Assembly: GCF_049680855.1 (NCBI RefSeq)
Contig: NZ_JBMPGS010000003.1
Span: 248,001 to 312,000, forward strand
Length of the DNA stretch: 64,000 nucleotides
Direction of reading: 5' to 3'
Source of the DNA: Salinimicrobium sp049680855
Lineage (GTDB): Bacteria > Bacteroidota > Bacteroidia > Flavobacteriales > Flavobacteriaceae
Shown here: positions 43,855-54,310 of the stretch, piece by piece
How positions within the stretch are numbered: position 1 is the stretch's first letter
Layout: each line of letters begins with the position of its first letter
The notes under the pieces: model-generated
Seen by the model: the letters and a program-made list of their open reading frames with translations, nothing else
Databases searched by the model: none
Told to the model about the DNA's origin: nothing
Translations under genes and position numbers: made by a program

Positions 43855-46800
43855 TTAGTTATAATTTACTTCCTGCTTTTTCTCAAGCATTTCGTCAAAT
43901 TCTTCTTTAGAACCTACAATGATGTCATCATATTCTCTCATACCGGTACCGGCAGGAATTCTATGTCCTACAATAACATTTTCTTTAAGTCCTTCAAGTG
44001 TATCAACTTTACCACTTACCGCTGCTTCGTTCAGTACTTTTGTAGTTTCCTGGAAGGAAGCTGCCGAGATAAATGACTTGGTTTGAAGTGACGCTCTTGT
44101 AATACCCTGAAGAACCGGTGTCGCAGTTGCGGCAGTCACGTCTCTTGCAGTTACAAGATTCTTGTCTTCCCTTCTTAACAGAGAGTTTTCATCTCTTAGT
44201 TCTCTAGGAGAAACAATTTGTCCAGGTTTTAAATTTTCGGAGTCACCGGCGTCATCTACCACTTTCATTCCAAAAATTGCATCATTTTCTTCGATGAAAT
44301 CTGATTTATGAACCAGCTGGTTCTCGAGGAAAATAGTATCTCCCGGATCTACCACTCTTACTTTACGCATCATTTGTCTCACCACTACTTCAAAGTGCTT
44401 ATCATTGATCTTCACCCCTTGTAGTCGGTAAACTTCCTGCACTTCATTCACAAGATACTGTTGTACAGCACTTGGTCCTTTGATACTCAAAATATCTTCA
44501 GGAGTTACAGAACCATCAGAAAGCGGCATACCTGCACGAACATAATCGTTCTCCTGAACCAGGATCTGGTTAGAAAGTTTCACAAGATACTTCTTAACTT
44601 CTCCCAGTTTAGATTCAACGATGATCTCACGGTTACCACGCTTGATTTTTCCGAAGGAAACAACACCATCAATTTCACTTACTACAGCAGGGTTAGACGG
44701 GTTACGCGCTTCGAATAGCTCGGTTACACGTGGAAGACCACCGGTAATGTCACCAGACTTAGATGATTTACGCGGAATCTTCACAAGGATCTTCCCTACC
44801 TTGATCTTCTCGTCGTTGTCTACCATAAGGTGAGCTCCAACCGGAAGGTTATAAGAACGAATCACTTCATCCTTCTTACCTAAGATCTGTAAAGTTGGGA
44901 TAAGCTTTTTGTTTCTAGATTCAGAAATCACTTTTTCCTGGAATCCTGTCTGCTCATCAATTTCTACCTGGTAAGTAACACCCTGTTCGATATTCTCGTA
45001 ACGGATCTTACCGGCAAATTCTGAAATGATCACCCCGTTATATGGATCCCATTGGCAAACAACGTCATCTTTGGAAATAGTATCTCCATTCTTGATGAAT
45101 AGTTGTGAACCATATGGAATGTTGCTTGTACTCAGCACGATTCCAGATTTAGGATCTTTCAGTTTTAATTCTGAAGTCCTGGAGATCACGATTTCTGCCT
45201 CACCACCGTCGGGAGCTTCTCCCTGAACGGTTTTAAGATCTTCAATCTCTGCAACCCCGTTGAACTTGGCGATCAATTTATTTTCTTCAGAAATGTTTCC
45301 TGCAATACCACCCACGTGGAAGGTACGCAAGGTAAGCTGTGTACCCGGTTCTCCAATAGACTGGGCAGCTACAACTCCAACCGCTTCACCTTTCTGAACC
45401 GTTTTACCGGTTGCAAGGTTACGGCCATAACATTTCACACAAATACCCTTTTTGGCTTCACATGCAAGTGCTGAACGTACTTCCACGCTTTCAATTGGGG
45501 CGTTGGTAATTTTCTTAACACAATCTTCATCGATCTCCTCTCCCGAAGAAACAAGTAATTCATTGGTGATAGGATCGTACACATCGTGTAACGCCGTTCT
45601 ACCAAGAATTCTCTCTCCAAGAGATTCCACGATCTCTTCATTCTTTTTCAATGGAGCAACATCTACTCCTCTTAAAGTTCCACAATCTTCTTCATTTACA
45701 ATTACATCCTGTGAAACATCTACGAGACGACGGGTCAAATAACCTGCATCGGCAGTTTTAAGAGCCGTATCGGCAAGACCTTTACGTGCACCGTGAGTAG
45801 AGATAAAGTATTCAAGAATCGAAAGACCTTCCTTAAAGTTGGAAAGAATCGGGTTCTCAATAATTTCCCCTCCACCAGAGTTGGATTTTTTAGGCTTCGC
45901 CATCAATCCTCGCATACCGGTTAACTGACGGATCTGTTCTTTAGATCCCCTCGCACCGGAGTCAAGCATCATATACACAGAGTTGAACCCTTGGTTATCC
46001 TCACGAATACGCTTCATTGCCAATTCGGTTAGACCGGCATTGGTAGACGTCCAGATATCAATTACCTGGTTGTAACGCTCGTTGTTGGTAATAAGACCCA
46101 TATTATAGTTTCCTATAATACCTTCCACCTGCTCGTTGGCTTCAGCAATCATAGACTGCTTCTCTTCAGGAATAATAATATCACCTAAGCTGAAAGACAG
46201 TCCACCTCTAAATGCGAATCCATATCCAAGTCCTTTGATCTGATCAAGGAATTCTGCAGTTTCAGGTACGCTGGTTACTTTCAGGATATTACCAATAATA
46301 TCACGAAGTGACTTTTTGGTTAGTACCTCATTAATGTAACCTGCTTTTTCAGGAACTGTCTGGTTGAACAATACTCTACCTACAGTAGTTTCAATGATTT
46401 GATATACAAGCTCACCTGCTTCGTTAAAATCTTTTGCGCGTATCTTGATAATAGCATTAAGATCTACTTTCTTCTGGTTGTAAGCGATGTTCACTTCTTC
46501 CGCAGAATAAAAAGTCAATCCTTCACCTTTCACAGGAACTTCTGGAGTAGATTTTCTAGGTTTGGTCATATAATAAAGACCCAAAACCATATCCTGAGAT
46601 GGTACTGTAACCGGAGATCCGTTTGCAGGGTTCAAAATGTTGTGAGAAGCCAACATTAGAAGCTGTGCTTCCAAAATTGCTTCAGGTCCAAGAGGTAAGT
46701 GAACTGCCATCTGGTCACCATCGAAATCGGCGTTGAATGCAGTACAAACCAATGGATGCAACTGTATCGCTTTCCCTTCAATAAGTTTAGGCTGGAATGC

Positions 46801-48156
46801 CTGTATACCCAATCGGTGAAGCGTAGGAGCACGGTTAAGCAATACAGGGTGTCCTTTTAAAACATTTTCAAGAATATCCCATACTACAGGCTCTTTTTTA
46901 TCTATAATCTTTTTAGCAGATTTTACAGTTTTCACAATACCTCTTTCGATCAACTTTCTGATCACGAAAGGCTTGTAAAGCTCGGCTGCCATGTTCTTTG
47001 GAAGACCACATTCAAACAATTTTAATTCCGGACCAACAACAATTACCGAACGAGCAGAATAATCCACACGCTTACCAAGTAAGTTTTGACGGAAACGTCC
47101 CTGCTTACCTTTCAATGAATCTGAAAGTGATTTAAGCGGCCTGTTTGAATCTGTTTTTACTGCTGAAGATTTTCTTGTGTTGTCGAACAACGAATCCACA
47201 GATTCCTGCAGCATACGTTTTTCGTTACGAAGAATTACTTCAGGAGCTTTGATCTCCATTAATCTCTTCAAACGGTTGTTACGAATAATTACACGACGGT
47301 AAAGATCGTTCAAATCTGAAGTTGCGAAACGTCCACCATCAAGTGGCACCAAAGGACGTAATTCCGGCGGAATGATTGGGATTACTTTCATAATCATCCA
47401 TTCCGGACGGTTCTCGCGGTTCTTGTTTGCATCACGAAGCGCCTCTACAACCTGAAGTCTCTTAAGAGCTTCAGTCTTACGTTGTTTTGAAGTTTCGTTA
47501 TTTGCTTTGTGTCTTAATTCATAAGAAAGTGAATCAAGATCTATACGTTGCAGAATTTCAATAAGACATTCTGCCCCCATTTTTGCGATAAATTTATTTG
47601 GATCGTTGTCATCCAAATAAAGGTTTTCCTGCGGAAGAGTATCCAGGATATTCAGGTATTCTTCTTCAGTAAGGAAATCCATTTTCTTTAAAGGTTCTCC
47701 CTCTTCATTCTTGGCAATACCCGGCTGAATTACTACATATCTTTCGTAGTATATGATCATATCCAACTTTTTGGAAGGAAGACCAAGCAGGTATCCAATC
47801 TTGTTTGGTAACGAACGGAAATACCAGATGTGCGCAACAGGAACTACCAGGTTGATATGCCCCACGCGGTCTCTACGTACTTTCTTTTCGGTTACCTCTA
47901 CACCACACCTATCGCAAACGATCCCCTTATAACGGATTCTTTTATATTTACCACAAGCACATTCATAATCCTTTACAGGACCAAAAATACGCTCACAGAA
48001 AAGTCCGTCACGCTCAGGTTTATGTGTACGATAATTGATAGTTTCCGGCTTTAAAACTTCCCCACGAGACTCAGCCAAAATAGACTCAGGTGAAGCTAAA
48101 CCAATAGAGATCTTGTTAAACCTCTGTACTGTATTCTTATCATTGTTTCTAGCCAT
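43855..48156 (-). CDS. rpoC: DNA-directed RNA polymerase beta' subunit
   Basis: 1433 residues, a normal length for Bacteroidota. It has the N-terminal zinc site (CACGKYKRIRYKGIVCDRCG), the catalytic magnesium loop NADFDGDQMAVHL, the bridge helix and trigger-loop regions (e.g. SGARGSKEQIRQLTGMRG), and a second zinc motif CEAKKGICVKCYGR. It forms the active-site half of the core enzyme with RpoB. It follows rpoB by 67 bases that include a strong hairpin, and two terminators follow it. Confidence 0.98.
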   Translation of the reverse strand: MARNNDKNTVQRFNKISIGLASPESILAESRGEVLKPETINYRTHKPERDGLFCERIFGPVKDYECACGKYKRIRYKGIVCDRCGVEVTEKKVRRDRVGHINLVVPVAHIWYFRSLPNKIGYLLGLPSKKLDMIIYYERYVVIQPGIAKNEEGEPLKKMDFLTEEEYLNILDTLPQENLYLDDNDPNKFIAKMGAECLIEILQRIDLDSLSYELRHKANNETSKQRKTEALKRLQVVEALRDANKNRENRPEWMIMKVIPIIPPELRPLVPLDGGRFATSDLNDLYRRVIIRNNRLKRLMEIKAPEVILRNEKRMLQESVDSLFDNTRKSSAVKTDSNRPLKSLSDSLKGKQGRFRQNLLGKRVDYSARSVIVVGPELKLFECGLPKNMAAELYKPFVIRKLIERGIVKTVKSAKKIIDKKEPVVWDILENVLKGHPVLLNRAPTLHRLGIQAFQPKLIEGKAIQLHPLVCTAFNADFDGDQMAVHLPLGPEAILEAQLLMLASHNILNPANGSPVTVPSQDMVLGLYYMTKPRKSTPEVPVKGEGLTFYSAEEVNIAYNQKKVDLNAIIKIRAKDFNEAGELVYQIIETTVGRVLFNQTVPEKAGYINEVLTKKSLRDIIGNILKVTSVPETAEFLDQIKGLGYGFAFRGGLSFSLGDIIIPEEKQSMIAEANEQVEGIIGNYNMGLITNNERYNQVIDIWTSTNAGLTELAMKRIREDNQGFNSVYMMLDSGARGSKEQIRQLTGMRGLMAKPKKSNSGGGEIIENPILSNFKEGLSILEYFISTHGARKGLADTALKTADAGYLTRRLVDVSQDVIVNEEDCGTLRGVDVAPLKKNEEIVESLGERILGRTALHDVYDPITNELLVSSGEEIDEDCVKKITNAPIESVEVRSALACEAKKGICVKCYGRNLATGKTVQKGEAVGVVAAQSIGEPGTQLTLRTFHVGGIAGNISEENKLIAKFNGVAEIEDLKTVQGEAPDGGEAEIVISRTSELKLKDPKSGIVLSTSNIPYGSQLFIKNGDTISKDDVVCQWDPYNGVIISEFAGKIRYENIEQGVTYQVEIDEQTGFQEKVISESRNKKLIPTLQILGKKDEVIRSYNLPVGAHLMVDNDEKIKVGKILVKIPRKSSKSGDITGGLPRVTELFEARNPSNPAVVSEIDGVVSFGKIKRGNREIIVESKLGEVKKYLVKLSNQILVQENDYVRAGMPLSDGSVTPEDILSIKGPSAVQQYLVNEVQEVYRLQGVKINDKHFEVVVRQMMRKVRVVDPGDTIFLENQLVHKSDFIEENDAIFGMKVVDDAGDSENLKPGQIVSPRELRDENSLLRREDKNLVTARDVTAATATPVLQGITRASLQTKSFISAASFQETTKVLNEAAVSGKVDTLEGLKENVIVGHRIPAGTGMREYDDIIVGSKEEFDEMLEKKQEVNYN

Positions 48157-48181
48157 AATAATGGTGCTATCTAATTATTGT

Positions 48182-48225
48182 AAATTTTGCAGTGCGTCGC
48201 GTGAACAACGCACCGCAGAATTTTT
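48182..48225 (-). other. rpoB-rpoC intercistronic hairpin
   Basis: A six-pair GTGCGT/ACGCAC core with flanking pairs extending to AAATT. It overlaps the rpoB stop. No T run, so it is a likely processing or stability element. Confidence 0.55.
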
Positions 48226-51200
48226 ATTCTTCTAATCTAATATCTAATCCCAGACCTTTCAGTTCGTGCATAAGTACGTTGAAAGATTCAGGTAGTCCCG
48301 GCTCTGGCATAGGCTCTCCTTTTACGATAGATTCGTAAGTTTTAGCCCTTCCTATAACATCATCAGACTTCACAGTTAAGATTTCACGCAGGGTAGCAGA
48401 AGCACCGTATGCTTCAAGTGCCCAAACCTCCATCTCACCAAAACGTTGACCACCAAATTGCGCTTTACCACCAAGTGGCTGCTGTGTGATCAATGAGTAC
48501 GGCCCAATAGAACGTGCGTGCATCTTATCGTCAATCATATGCCCTAGTTTAAGCATGTAGATCACACCAACAGTTGCCGCCTGGTCAAATCTATCTCCAG
48601 TTCCACCATCATATAAATGAGTATGTCCGAATCTAGGGATACCAGCACTATCTGTCAATTCATTGATCTGGTCAATAGTAGCACCATCAAAAATTGGAGT
48701 CGCGTATTTCTTCCCTAATTTTTGACCGGCCCATCCAAGAACGGTTTCATAAATCTGACCAATGTTCATACGTGAAGGTACCCCAAGAGGGTTCAACACG
48801 ATATCAACAGGAGTACCATCTTCAAGGAACGGCATATCTTCCTGTCGCACAATACGTGCCACAATACCTTTGTTCCCGTGACGTCCTGCCATTTTATCTC
48901 CCACTTTTAGCTTACGCTTCTTGGCGATATAGATCTTAGCAAGTTTTATAATTCCGGATGGCAATTCATCTCCTACAGAAATAGTAAATTTCTCTCTTCT
49001 TAAGTTACCCTGAAGATCATTCTCCTTAATTTTATAATTATGAAGAAGATCTGCAACCAAAGCATTTAAATGATCATCGGTAGTCCATGTACCCTGAGTT
49101 AAATGCGCATAATCATCTACAGCATGTAACATCTTTTGAGTATACTTCTTACCTTTTGGAAGAACTTCTTCTCCTAGATCATTCTGAACACCCTGAGCTG
49201 TTTTTCCTCCAATAATGGCAAATAACTTTTCAACCAATTCAGATTTAAGAACAGCGAATTTTGCTTCATATTTCTTCTCAAGAGCTGCTACATCTTCTTT
49301 ATCCTGAGCTCTTTTACGCTTATCTTTAATTGCACGGGCAAATAACTTTTTGTTAATTACCACTCCGCTCAATGAAGGAGAAGCTTTTAAAGAAGCATCT
49401 TTTACATCACCCGCCTTATCACCAAAGATTGCTCTAAGAAGTTTTTCTTCAGGAGTTGGATCACTTTCTCCTTTTGGAGTAATTTTTCCAATCAAAATAT
49501 CACCAGGCTTCACTTCTGCCCCAACGCGAATCATTCCATTCTCATCAAGATCTTTAGTCGCCTCTTCGGATACGTTTGGAATATCATTGGTCAATTCTTC
49601 ATTACCCAATTTAGTATCCCTTACTTCCAGTGAATATTCGTCAATATGAATAGAAGTGAAAATATCATCTCTAACCACTTTTTCAGAAATCACGATCGCA
49701 TCCTCAAAGTTATACCCTTTCCAAGGCATGAAGGCAACCTTCATGTTTCTACCTAAAGCAAGTTCACCTGCCTCGGTAGCATATCCCTGACAAAGTACCT
49801 GTCCTTTAGAAACTCTGTCACCTACTCTTACGATAGGCTTTAAGTTAATGGAAGTACCCTGGTTGGTTTTTCTGAATTTTACAAGCTCATAAGTTTTAGA
49901 ATCTGAATCGAAGCTTACCATTCGCTCTTCTTCAGTTCTGTCATACTTGATAGTAATCTTTTGAGCGTCTACATATTCTACAGTTCCTTCTCCTTCAGCA
50001 TTGATCAATACTCTGGAATCTGTAGCAACCTGTCTTTCCAGTCCGGTACCAACAATTGGAGAGTCTACTCTCAACAAAGGTACAGCCTGGCGCATCATGT
50101 TTGATCCCATCAACGCACGGTTGGCATCATCATGTTCCAAAAATGGAATTAATGAGGCCGATATTGAAGCGATTTGGTTTGGTGCCACATCCATATAGTG
50201 AACCTGCGATGGCTCAACAACAGGAAAATCCCCTTCTTCCCTAGCGATAACCCGGTCAGATTGAATGGTTCCGTCTTCACCCATTGCAATGTTGGCCTGA
50301 GCAATCATCTTTTCTTCTTCCTCTTCGGCACTTAGATACCTTGGCTCTTCGTCAATATTCACTTTCCCGTTAAGAACCTCACGATAAGGAGTCTCAATGA
50401 ATCCCATTCCGTTTACTTTTGCATAAACAGAAAGCGAAGAGATCAAACCAATATTTGGTCCTTCAGGAGTTTCAATAGGACACAACCTTCCGTAGTGTGT
50501 ATAGTGAACGTCACGCACCTCAAACCCTGCTCTCTCTCTTGAAAGTCCGCCAGGTCCAAGAGCCGAAAGACGACGCTTGTGAGTAATTTCAGCAAGTGGA
50601 TTCGTTTGGTCCATGAACTGAGACAACTGGTTTGTTCCGAAGAAAGAATTGATCACAGAAGATAACGTCTTCGCGTTGATCAAATCAATTGGGGTAAACA
50701 CTTCATTATCACGAACGTTCATACGCTCACGAATCGTACGCGCCATACGAGCCAAACCAACACCAAACTGCTGAGAAAGCTGCTCTCCTACTGTTCTAAC
50801 ACGACGGTTAGACAAGTGGTCGATATCATCGATCTCTGCCTTAGAGTTGATAAGCTCAATAAGATATTTTACGATGGTAATGATATCCTCCCGGGTAAGC
50901 ACCTGCTTATCCATAGCGATATCAAGACCTAATTTTTTGTTCATTCTGTAACGTCCAACTTCACCTAAATTGTAACGCTGATCTGAAAAAAACAATTTGT
51001 CAATAATTCCGCGTGCAGTTTCTTCATCTGGCGGTTCTGCATTACGAAGTTGACGATATATGTGCTCAACCGCCTCTTTTTCGGAGTTGGTTGGATCTTT
51101 TTGTAATGTGTTGTGGATAATCGCATAATCTCCAGTCTGATTATCCTCCTTGTGAAGCAGAATGGTCTTAGATCCGGTTTCTACAATTTCTTCAATATGT

Positions 51201-52036
51201 TCCTTTTCAAGAACAGTATCACGATCCAAAACGATCTCATTACGTTCAATTGAAACTACCTCTCCTGTATCCTCATCAACGAAATCTTCATACCAGGTAT
51301 TCAATACACGTGCAGCCAATCTACGGCCAAGGATTTTCTTCAATCCTGTTTTGGAAACTTTTACTTCTTCCGCCAGGTCGAAGATCTCCAAAATATCTTT
51401 ATCACGCTCAAATCCAATGGCACGGAAAAGAGTCGTAACAGGTAACTTTTTCTTTCTGTCGATATAAGCGTACATAACGCTATTGATATCGGTTGCAAAT
51501 TCAATCCATGATCCCTTGAAAGGAATTACACGGGCTGAATAAAGCTTAGTTCCGTTGGCATGGAAAGACTGTCCAAAAAATACCCCCGGGGAACGGTGTA
51601 ATTGAGAAACTACTACTCGTTCTGCACCATTGATACAAAATGTCCCGCTTGGGGTCATGTATGGAATGGTTCCTAAATATACGTCCTGCACGATGGTTTC
51701 AAAATCTTCATGCTCCGGGTCTGTACAATAAAGCTTTAACCGTGCTTTAAGCGGTACGCTATAAGTTAAACCACGCTCAATACATTCCTGAATGGAATAC
51801 CTTGGTGGGTCCACAAAATAGTCTAAGAATTCTAGTACGAATTGATTACGGGTATCCGTAATTGGAAAGTTTTCCATGAAGGTATTGTATAACCCTTCAT
51901 TTCCTCTTTCTTCTGATTTCGTTTCTAATTGAAAGAAATCCTGAAATGACTTGATCTGGATATCCAGAAAGTCAGGGTAATCAGGTCTGTTCTTTACAGA
52001 AGAGAAATTCAATCTTTCAGTTTGCGTTGCTAACAT
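48224..52036 (-). CDS. rpoB: DNA-directed RNA polymerase beta subunit
   Basis: 1270 residues from the ATG at 52036; the extra residue at 52039 is a TTG. The rifampicin pocket reads NQLSQFMDQTNPLAEITHKR with the sensitive-type Asp, His and later SALGPGG serine, followed by GLSRERAGFEV. The C-terminal QRFGEMEVWALEAYGA clamp region is intact. Part of the rplKAJL-rpoBC operon, with a hairpin between rplL and rpoB. Confidence 0.98.
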   Translation of the reverse strand: MLATQTERLNFSSVKNRPDYPDFLDIQIKSFQDFFQLETKSEERGNEGLYNTFMENFPITDTRNQFVLEFLDYFVDPPRYSIQECIERGLTYSVPLKARLKLYCTDPEHEDFETIVQDVYLGTIPYMTPSGTFCINGAERVVVSQLHRSPGVFFGQSFHANGTKLYSARVIPFKGSWIEFATDINSVMYAYIDRKKKLPVTTLFRAIGFERDKDILEIFDLAEEVKVSKTGLKKILGRRLAARVLNTWYEDFVDEDTGEVVSIERNEIVLDRDTVLEKEHIEEIVETGSKTILLHKEDNQTGDYAIIHNTLQKDPTNSEKEAVEHIYRQLRNAEPPDEETARGIIDKLFFSDQRYNLGEVGRYRMNKKLGLDIAMDKQVLTREDIITIVKYLIELINSKAEIDDIDHLSNRRVRTVGEQLSQQFGVGLARMARTIRERMNVRDNEVFTPIDLINAKTLSSVINSFFGTNQLSQFMDQTNPLAEITHKRRLSALGPGGLSRERAGFEVRDVHYTHYGRLCPIETPEGPNIGLISSLSVYAKVNGMGFIETPYREVLNGKVNIDEEPRYLSAEEEEEKMIAQANIAMGEDGTIQSDRVIAREEGDFPVVEPSQVHYMDVAPNQIASISASLIPFLEHDDANRALMGSNMMRQAVPLLRVDSPIVGTGLERQVATDSRVLINAEGEGTVEYVDAQKITIKYDRTEEERMVSFDSDSKTYELVKFRKTNQGTSINLKPIVRVGDRVSKGQVLCQGYATEAGELALGRNMKVAFMPWKGYNFEDAIVISEKVVRDDIFTSIHIDEYSLEVRDTKLGNEELTNDIPNVSEEATKDLDENGMIRVGAEVKPGDILIGKITPKGESDPTPEEKLLRAIFGDKAGDVKDASLKASPSLSGVVINKKLFARAIKDKRKRAQDKEDVAALEKKYEAKFAVLKSELVEKLFAIIGGKTAQGVQNDLGEEVLPKGKKYTQKMLHAVDDYAHLTQGTWTTDDHLNALVADLLHNYKIKENDLQGNLRREKFTISVGDELPSGIIKLAKIYIAKKRKLKVGDKMAGRHGNKGIVARIVRQEDMPFLEDGTPVDIVLNPLGVPSRMNIGQIYETVLGWAGQKLGKKYATPIFDGATIDQINELTDSAGIPRFGHTHLYDGGTGDRFDQAATVGVIYMLKLGHMIDDKMHARSIGPYSLITQQPLGGKAQFGGQRFGEMEVWALEAYGASATLREILTVKSDDVIGRAKTYESIVKGEPMPEPGLPESFNVLMHELKGLGLDIRLEE

Positions 52037-52105
52037 CAATGGACGGAATTATGTTATTATAAAAAAATGGATGCGAAATAAACAGGAAATGTTTATATAC
52101 GCAAA

Positions 52106-52148
52106 AGGGTTTAGACCTCAGAGAACCTAATCTCCGGGTCTAAACCTA
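52106..52148 (-). promoter_or_regulatory. rplL-rpoB intercistronic attenuator-like hairpin
   Basis: A perfect ten-pair GGTTTAGACC/GGTCTAAACC stem with a 19-base loop that can itself pair (GAGA/TCTC). On the minus strand only four T follow, so it would be a leaky terminator, as at the known rplL-rpoB attenuator in enterobacteria. Confidence 0.65.
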
Positions 52149-52168
52149 TATAAGTGTGTAGGTTCCGC

Positions 52169-52546
52169 TTACTTAAGCTCAACCTCAGCTCCTGCTTCTT
52201 CTAACTGTGCTTTTAATGCTTCAGCTTCGTCTTTTGCAACTCCTTCTTTTACTGGTTTAGGAGCACCATCTACCAATTCTTTAGCGTCTTTAAGACCTAA
52301 ACCGGTAAGTTCTTTTACTAGTTTTACTACGGCTAGCTTAGATCCACCCGGAGCTTTAAGAATTACGTCAAATTCAGTTTGCTCTTCAGCAGCATCTTCA
52401 CCACCTCCGGCAGCACCACCAGCTACAGCTACAGCTGCAGCAGCAGGCTCAATACCATATTCTTCTTTCAAAATATCAGCTAACTCATTAACTTCTTTTA
52501 CTGTTAAGTTAACCAATTGTTCTGCGAAATCTTTTAAATCTGCCAT
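52169..52546 (-). CDS. rplL: 50S ribosomal protein L7/L12
   Basis: 125 residues. An N-terminal dimer helix (DLKDFAEQLVNLTVKEVNEL), an alanine-rich hinge (AAAAVAVAGGAAGG) and a C-terminal factor-binding domain (EFDVILKAPGGSKLAVVKLV, KELVDGAPKPVKEG). It forms the stalk that recruits GTPase factors. It follows rplJ by 58 bases. Confidence 0.97.
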   Translation of the reverse strand: MADLKDFAEQLVNLTVKEVNELADILKEEYGIEPAAAAVAVAGGAAGGGEDAAEEQTEFDVILKAPGGSKLAVVKLVKELTGLGLKDAKELVDGAPKPVKEGVAKDEAEALKAQLEEAGAEVELK

Positions 52547-52604
52547 TTTCTATCGTTTTTAAAATGTAATGTAATTTATATTTGTTAAAAAGTGCGTACT
52601 TGGA

Positions 52605-53126
52605 TTATCCCTCCTTTTCAGAAAGAGTTTTAAGAATTCCCGCAATTTTACCGCCACCAGATTTAAGCGCAGAAACAACATTCTTCGCAGGTGATTGTAA
52701 CAATCCAATAATATCCCCAATTACTTCTTCTTTAGACTTAATGTTCACCAGGGTATCCAGGTAATCATCTCCCACATATACTGCTTCTTCTACAAAAGCA
52801 CCTTTAAGAAGGGGTTTATCAGACTTTTTTCTGAATTCTTTTATTACTTTGGCCGGCGCATTCCCGGTTTCAGATAACATAATGGAAGTGTTTCCTTTCA
52901 AAACAGAAGGAAGTTCTCCAAAATCCTTTTCTGAACTTTCCATGGCTTTTGCCAATAAAGTATTTTTAACTACCGCAAGCTTTACGTTTGCCTTGTAACA
53001 AGCCCGACGTAAGTTTGAAGTATTTCCGGCATTTAATCCTGAAATATCTGCTAAATAAATAGTATTCGTTTCAGCTAACTGGGCAGTTAAATCTTCAATT
53101 ACTCTTGATTTTTCTTCTCTTGTCAT
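52605..53126 (-). CDS. rplJ: 50S ribosomal protein L10
   Basis: 173 residues. MTREEKSRVIEDLTAQLA opening, YLADISGLNAGNTSNLRR core, and a C-terminal helix for L7/L12 binding. It anchors the stalk to 23S rRNA and in many bacteria represses its own operon. It follows rplA by 12 bases. Confidence 0.96.
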   Translation of the reverse strand: MTREEKSRVIEDLTAQLAETNTIYLADISGLNAGNTSNLRRACYKANVKLAVVKNTLLAKAMESSEKDFGELPSVLKGNTSIMLSETGNAPAKVIKEFRKKSDKPLLKGAFVEEAVYVGDDYLDTLVNIKSKEEVIGDIIGLLQSPAKNVVSALKSGGGKIAGILKTLSEKEG

Positions 53127-53138
53127 AATCTAATATTA

Positions 53139-53837
53139 TTATTGCTCAGTGAACCTTTTAGTATCTATTTCTACACCGGGACTCATTGTGCTCGACATGT
53201 AGATACTTTTAATATATACACCTTTAGCAGCCTGAGGCTTCAGTTTAACCAGAGTAGTCAACAATTCTCTCGCATTACCAGCGATCTTGTCTGCATCAAA
53301 TGATGCTTTCCCTATCCCTGCATGAACAATACCAGTTTTGTCTACTTTGAAATCAATTTTACCAGCTTTAACATCTGAAACTGCTTTTGCAACATCCATA
53401 GTTACTGTACCGGTCTTTGGGTTAGGCATTAAACCTCTTGGTCCAAGAACACGTCCTAAAGGTCCAAGCTTACCCATAACACTAGGCATCGTGATGATCA
53501 CATCAACATCTGTCCATCCTCCTTTAATTTTATCAAGGTATTCATCCAGCCCAACATAATCTGCACCAGCATTCTTAGCCTCTTCTTCCTTATCTGGAGT
53601 AACAAGTGCCAAAACTTTTACATCTTTACCTGTACCGTGTGGTAAAGTAACTACACCACGTACCATTTGATTTGCCTTACGAGGATCTACGTTCAAACGA
53701 ACCGCCAGATCTACAGACGCATCAAAGTTTACATTTGTAATATCTTTTATTAAAGCTGAAGCGTCTGCCACCGAATAAGTCTTACCCTTTTCAATTTTAG
53801 ATTCTGCTTCCTTTTGCTTTTTAGTCAATTTTGCCAT
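53139..53837 (-). CDS. rplA: 50S ribosomal protein L1
   Basis: 232 residues. LVTPDKEEEAKNAGADYVG and MPSVMGKLGPLGRVLGPRGL are the L1 signature, with a lysine-rich N-terminus. It builds the E-site side stalk and often represses the rplK-rplA mRNA. It starts 18 bases after rplK. A candidate regulatory hairpin lies ahead of rplK at 54311-54346. Confidence 0.97.
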   Translation of the reverse strand: MAKLTKKQKEAESKIEKGKTYSVADASALIKDITNVNFDASVDLAVRLNVDPRKANQMVRGVVTLPHGTGKDVKVLALVTPDKEEEAKNAGADYVGLDEYLDKIKGGWTDVDVIITMPSVMGKLGPLGRVLGPRGLMPNPKTGTVTMDVAKAVSDVKAGKIDFKVDKTGIVHAGIGKASFDADKIAGNARELLTTLVKLKPQAAKGVYIKSIYMSSTMSPGVEIDTKRFTEQ

Positions 53838-53855
53838 TTCTAATTTCTTTTTGGA

Positions 53856-54293
53856 TTAAAAAGGTGCTTGTCCTTTTACAGTAATTCCCATAGATCTCGC
53901 TGTACCAGCAACCATTTTCATTGCAGACTCTACAGTAAATGCATTAAGATCCTGCATCTTATCTTCAGCAATGGCTCTTACCTGATCCCAAGAAACAGTA
54001 GCAACTTTTTTCCGGTTAGGCTCACCTGATCCTTTTTTAGCTTTTGCAGCTTCCAATATTTGCACTGCAGCCGGTGGAGTTTTGATTATGAAATCAAAAG
54101 ATTTATCTTTATAAACAGTGATAGCAACAGGCAAAACCTTACCTTGCTTATCCTGGGTTCTCCCATTAAACTGCTTACAGAATTCCATGATATTCACCCC
54201 GGCGGCACCCAAAGCTGGTCCAACTGGTGGTGAAGGGTTAGCAGCACCTCCGCGAACTTGTAACTTAACAACCTTACTTACTTCTTTTGCCAT
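53856..54293 (-). CDS. rplK: 50S ribosomal protein L11
   Basis: 145 residues. N-terminal KLQVRGGAANPSPPVGPALG with the proline pair that binds stringent-response and thiostrepton ligands, and the closing GTARSMGITVKG. It binds the GTPase centre of 23S rRNA and is needed for RelA activation. Confidence 0.97.
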   Translation of the reverse strand: MAKEVSKVVKLQVRGGAANPSPPVGPALGAAGVNIMEFCKQFNGRTQDKQGKVLPVAITVYKDKSFDFIIKTPPAAVQILEAAKAKKGSGEPNRKKVATVSWDQVRAIAEDKMQDLNAFTVESAMKMVAGTARSMGITVKGQAPF

Positions 54294-54310
54294 TTTTCTA
54301 ATTTTAAGTT

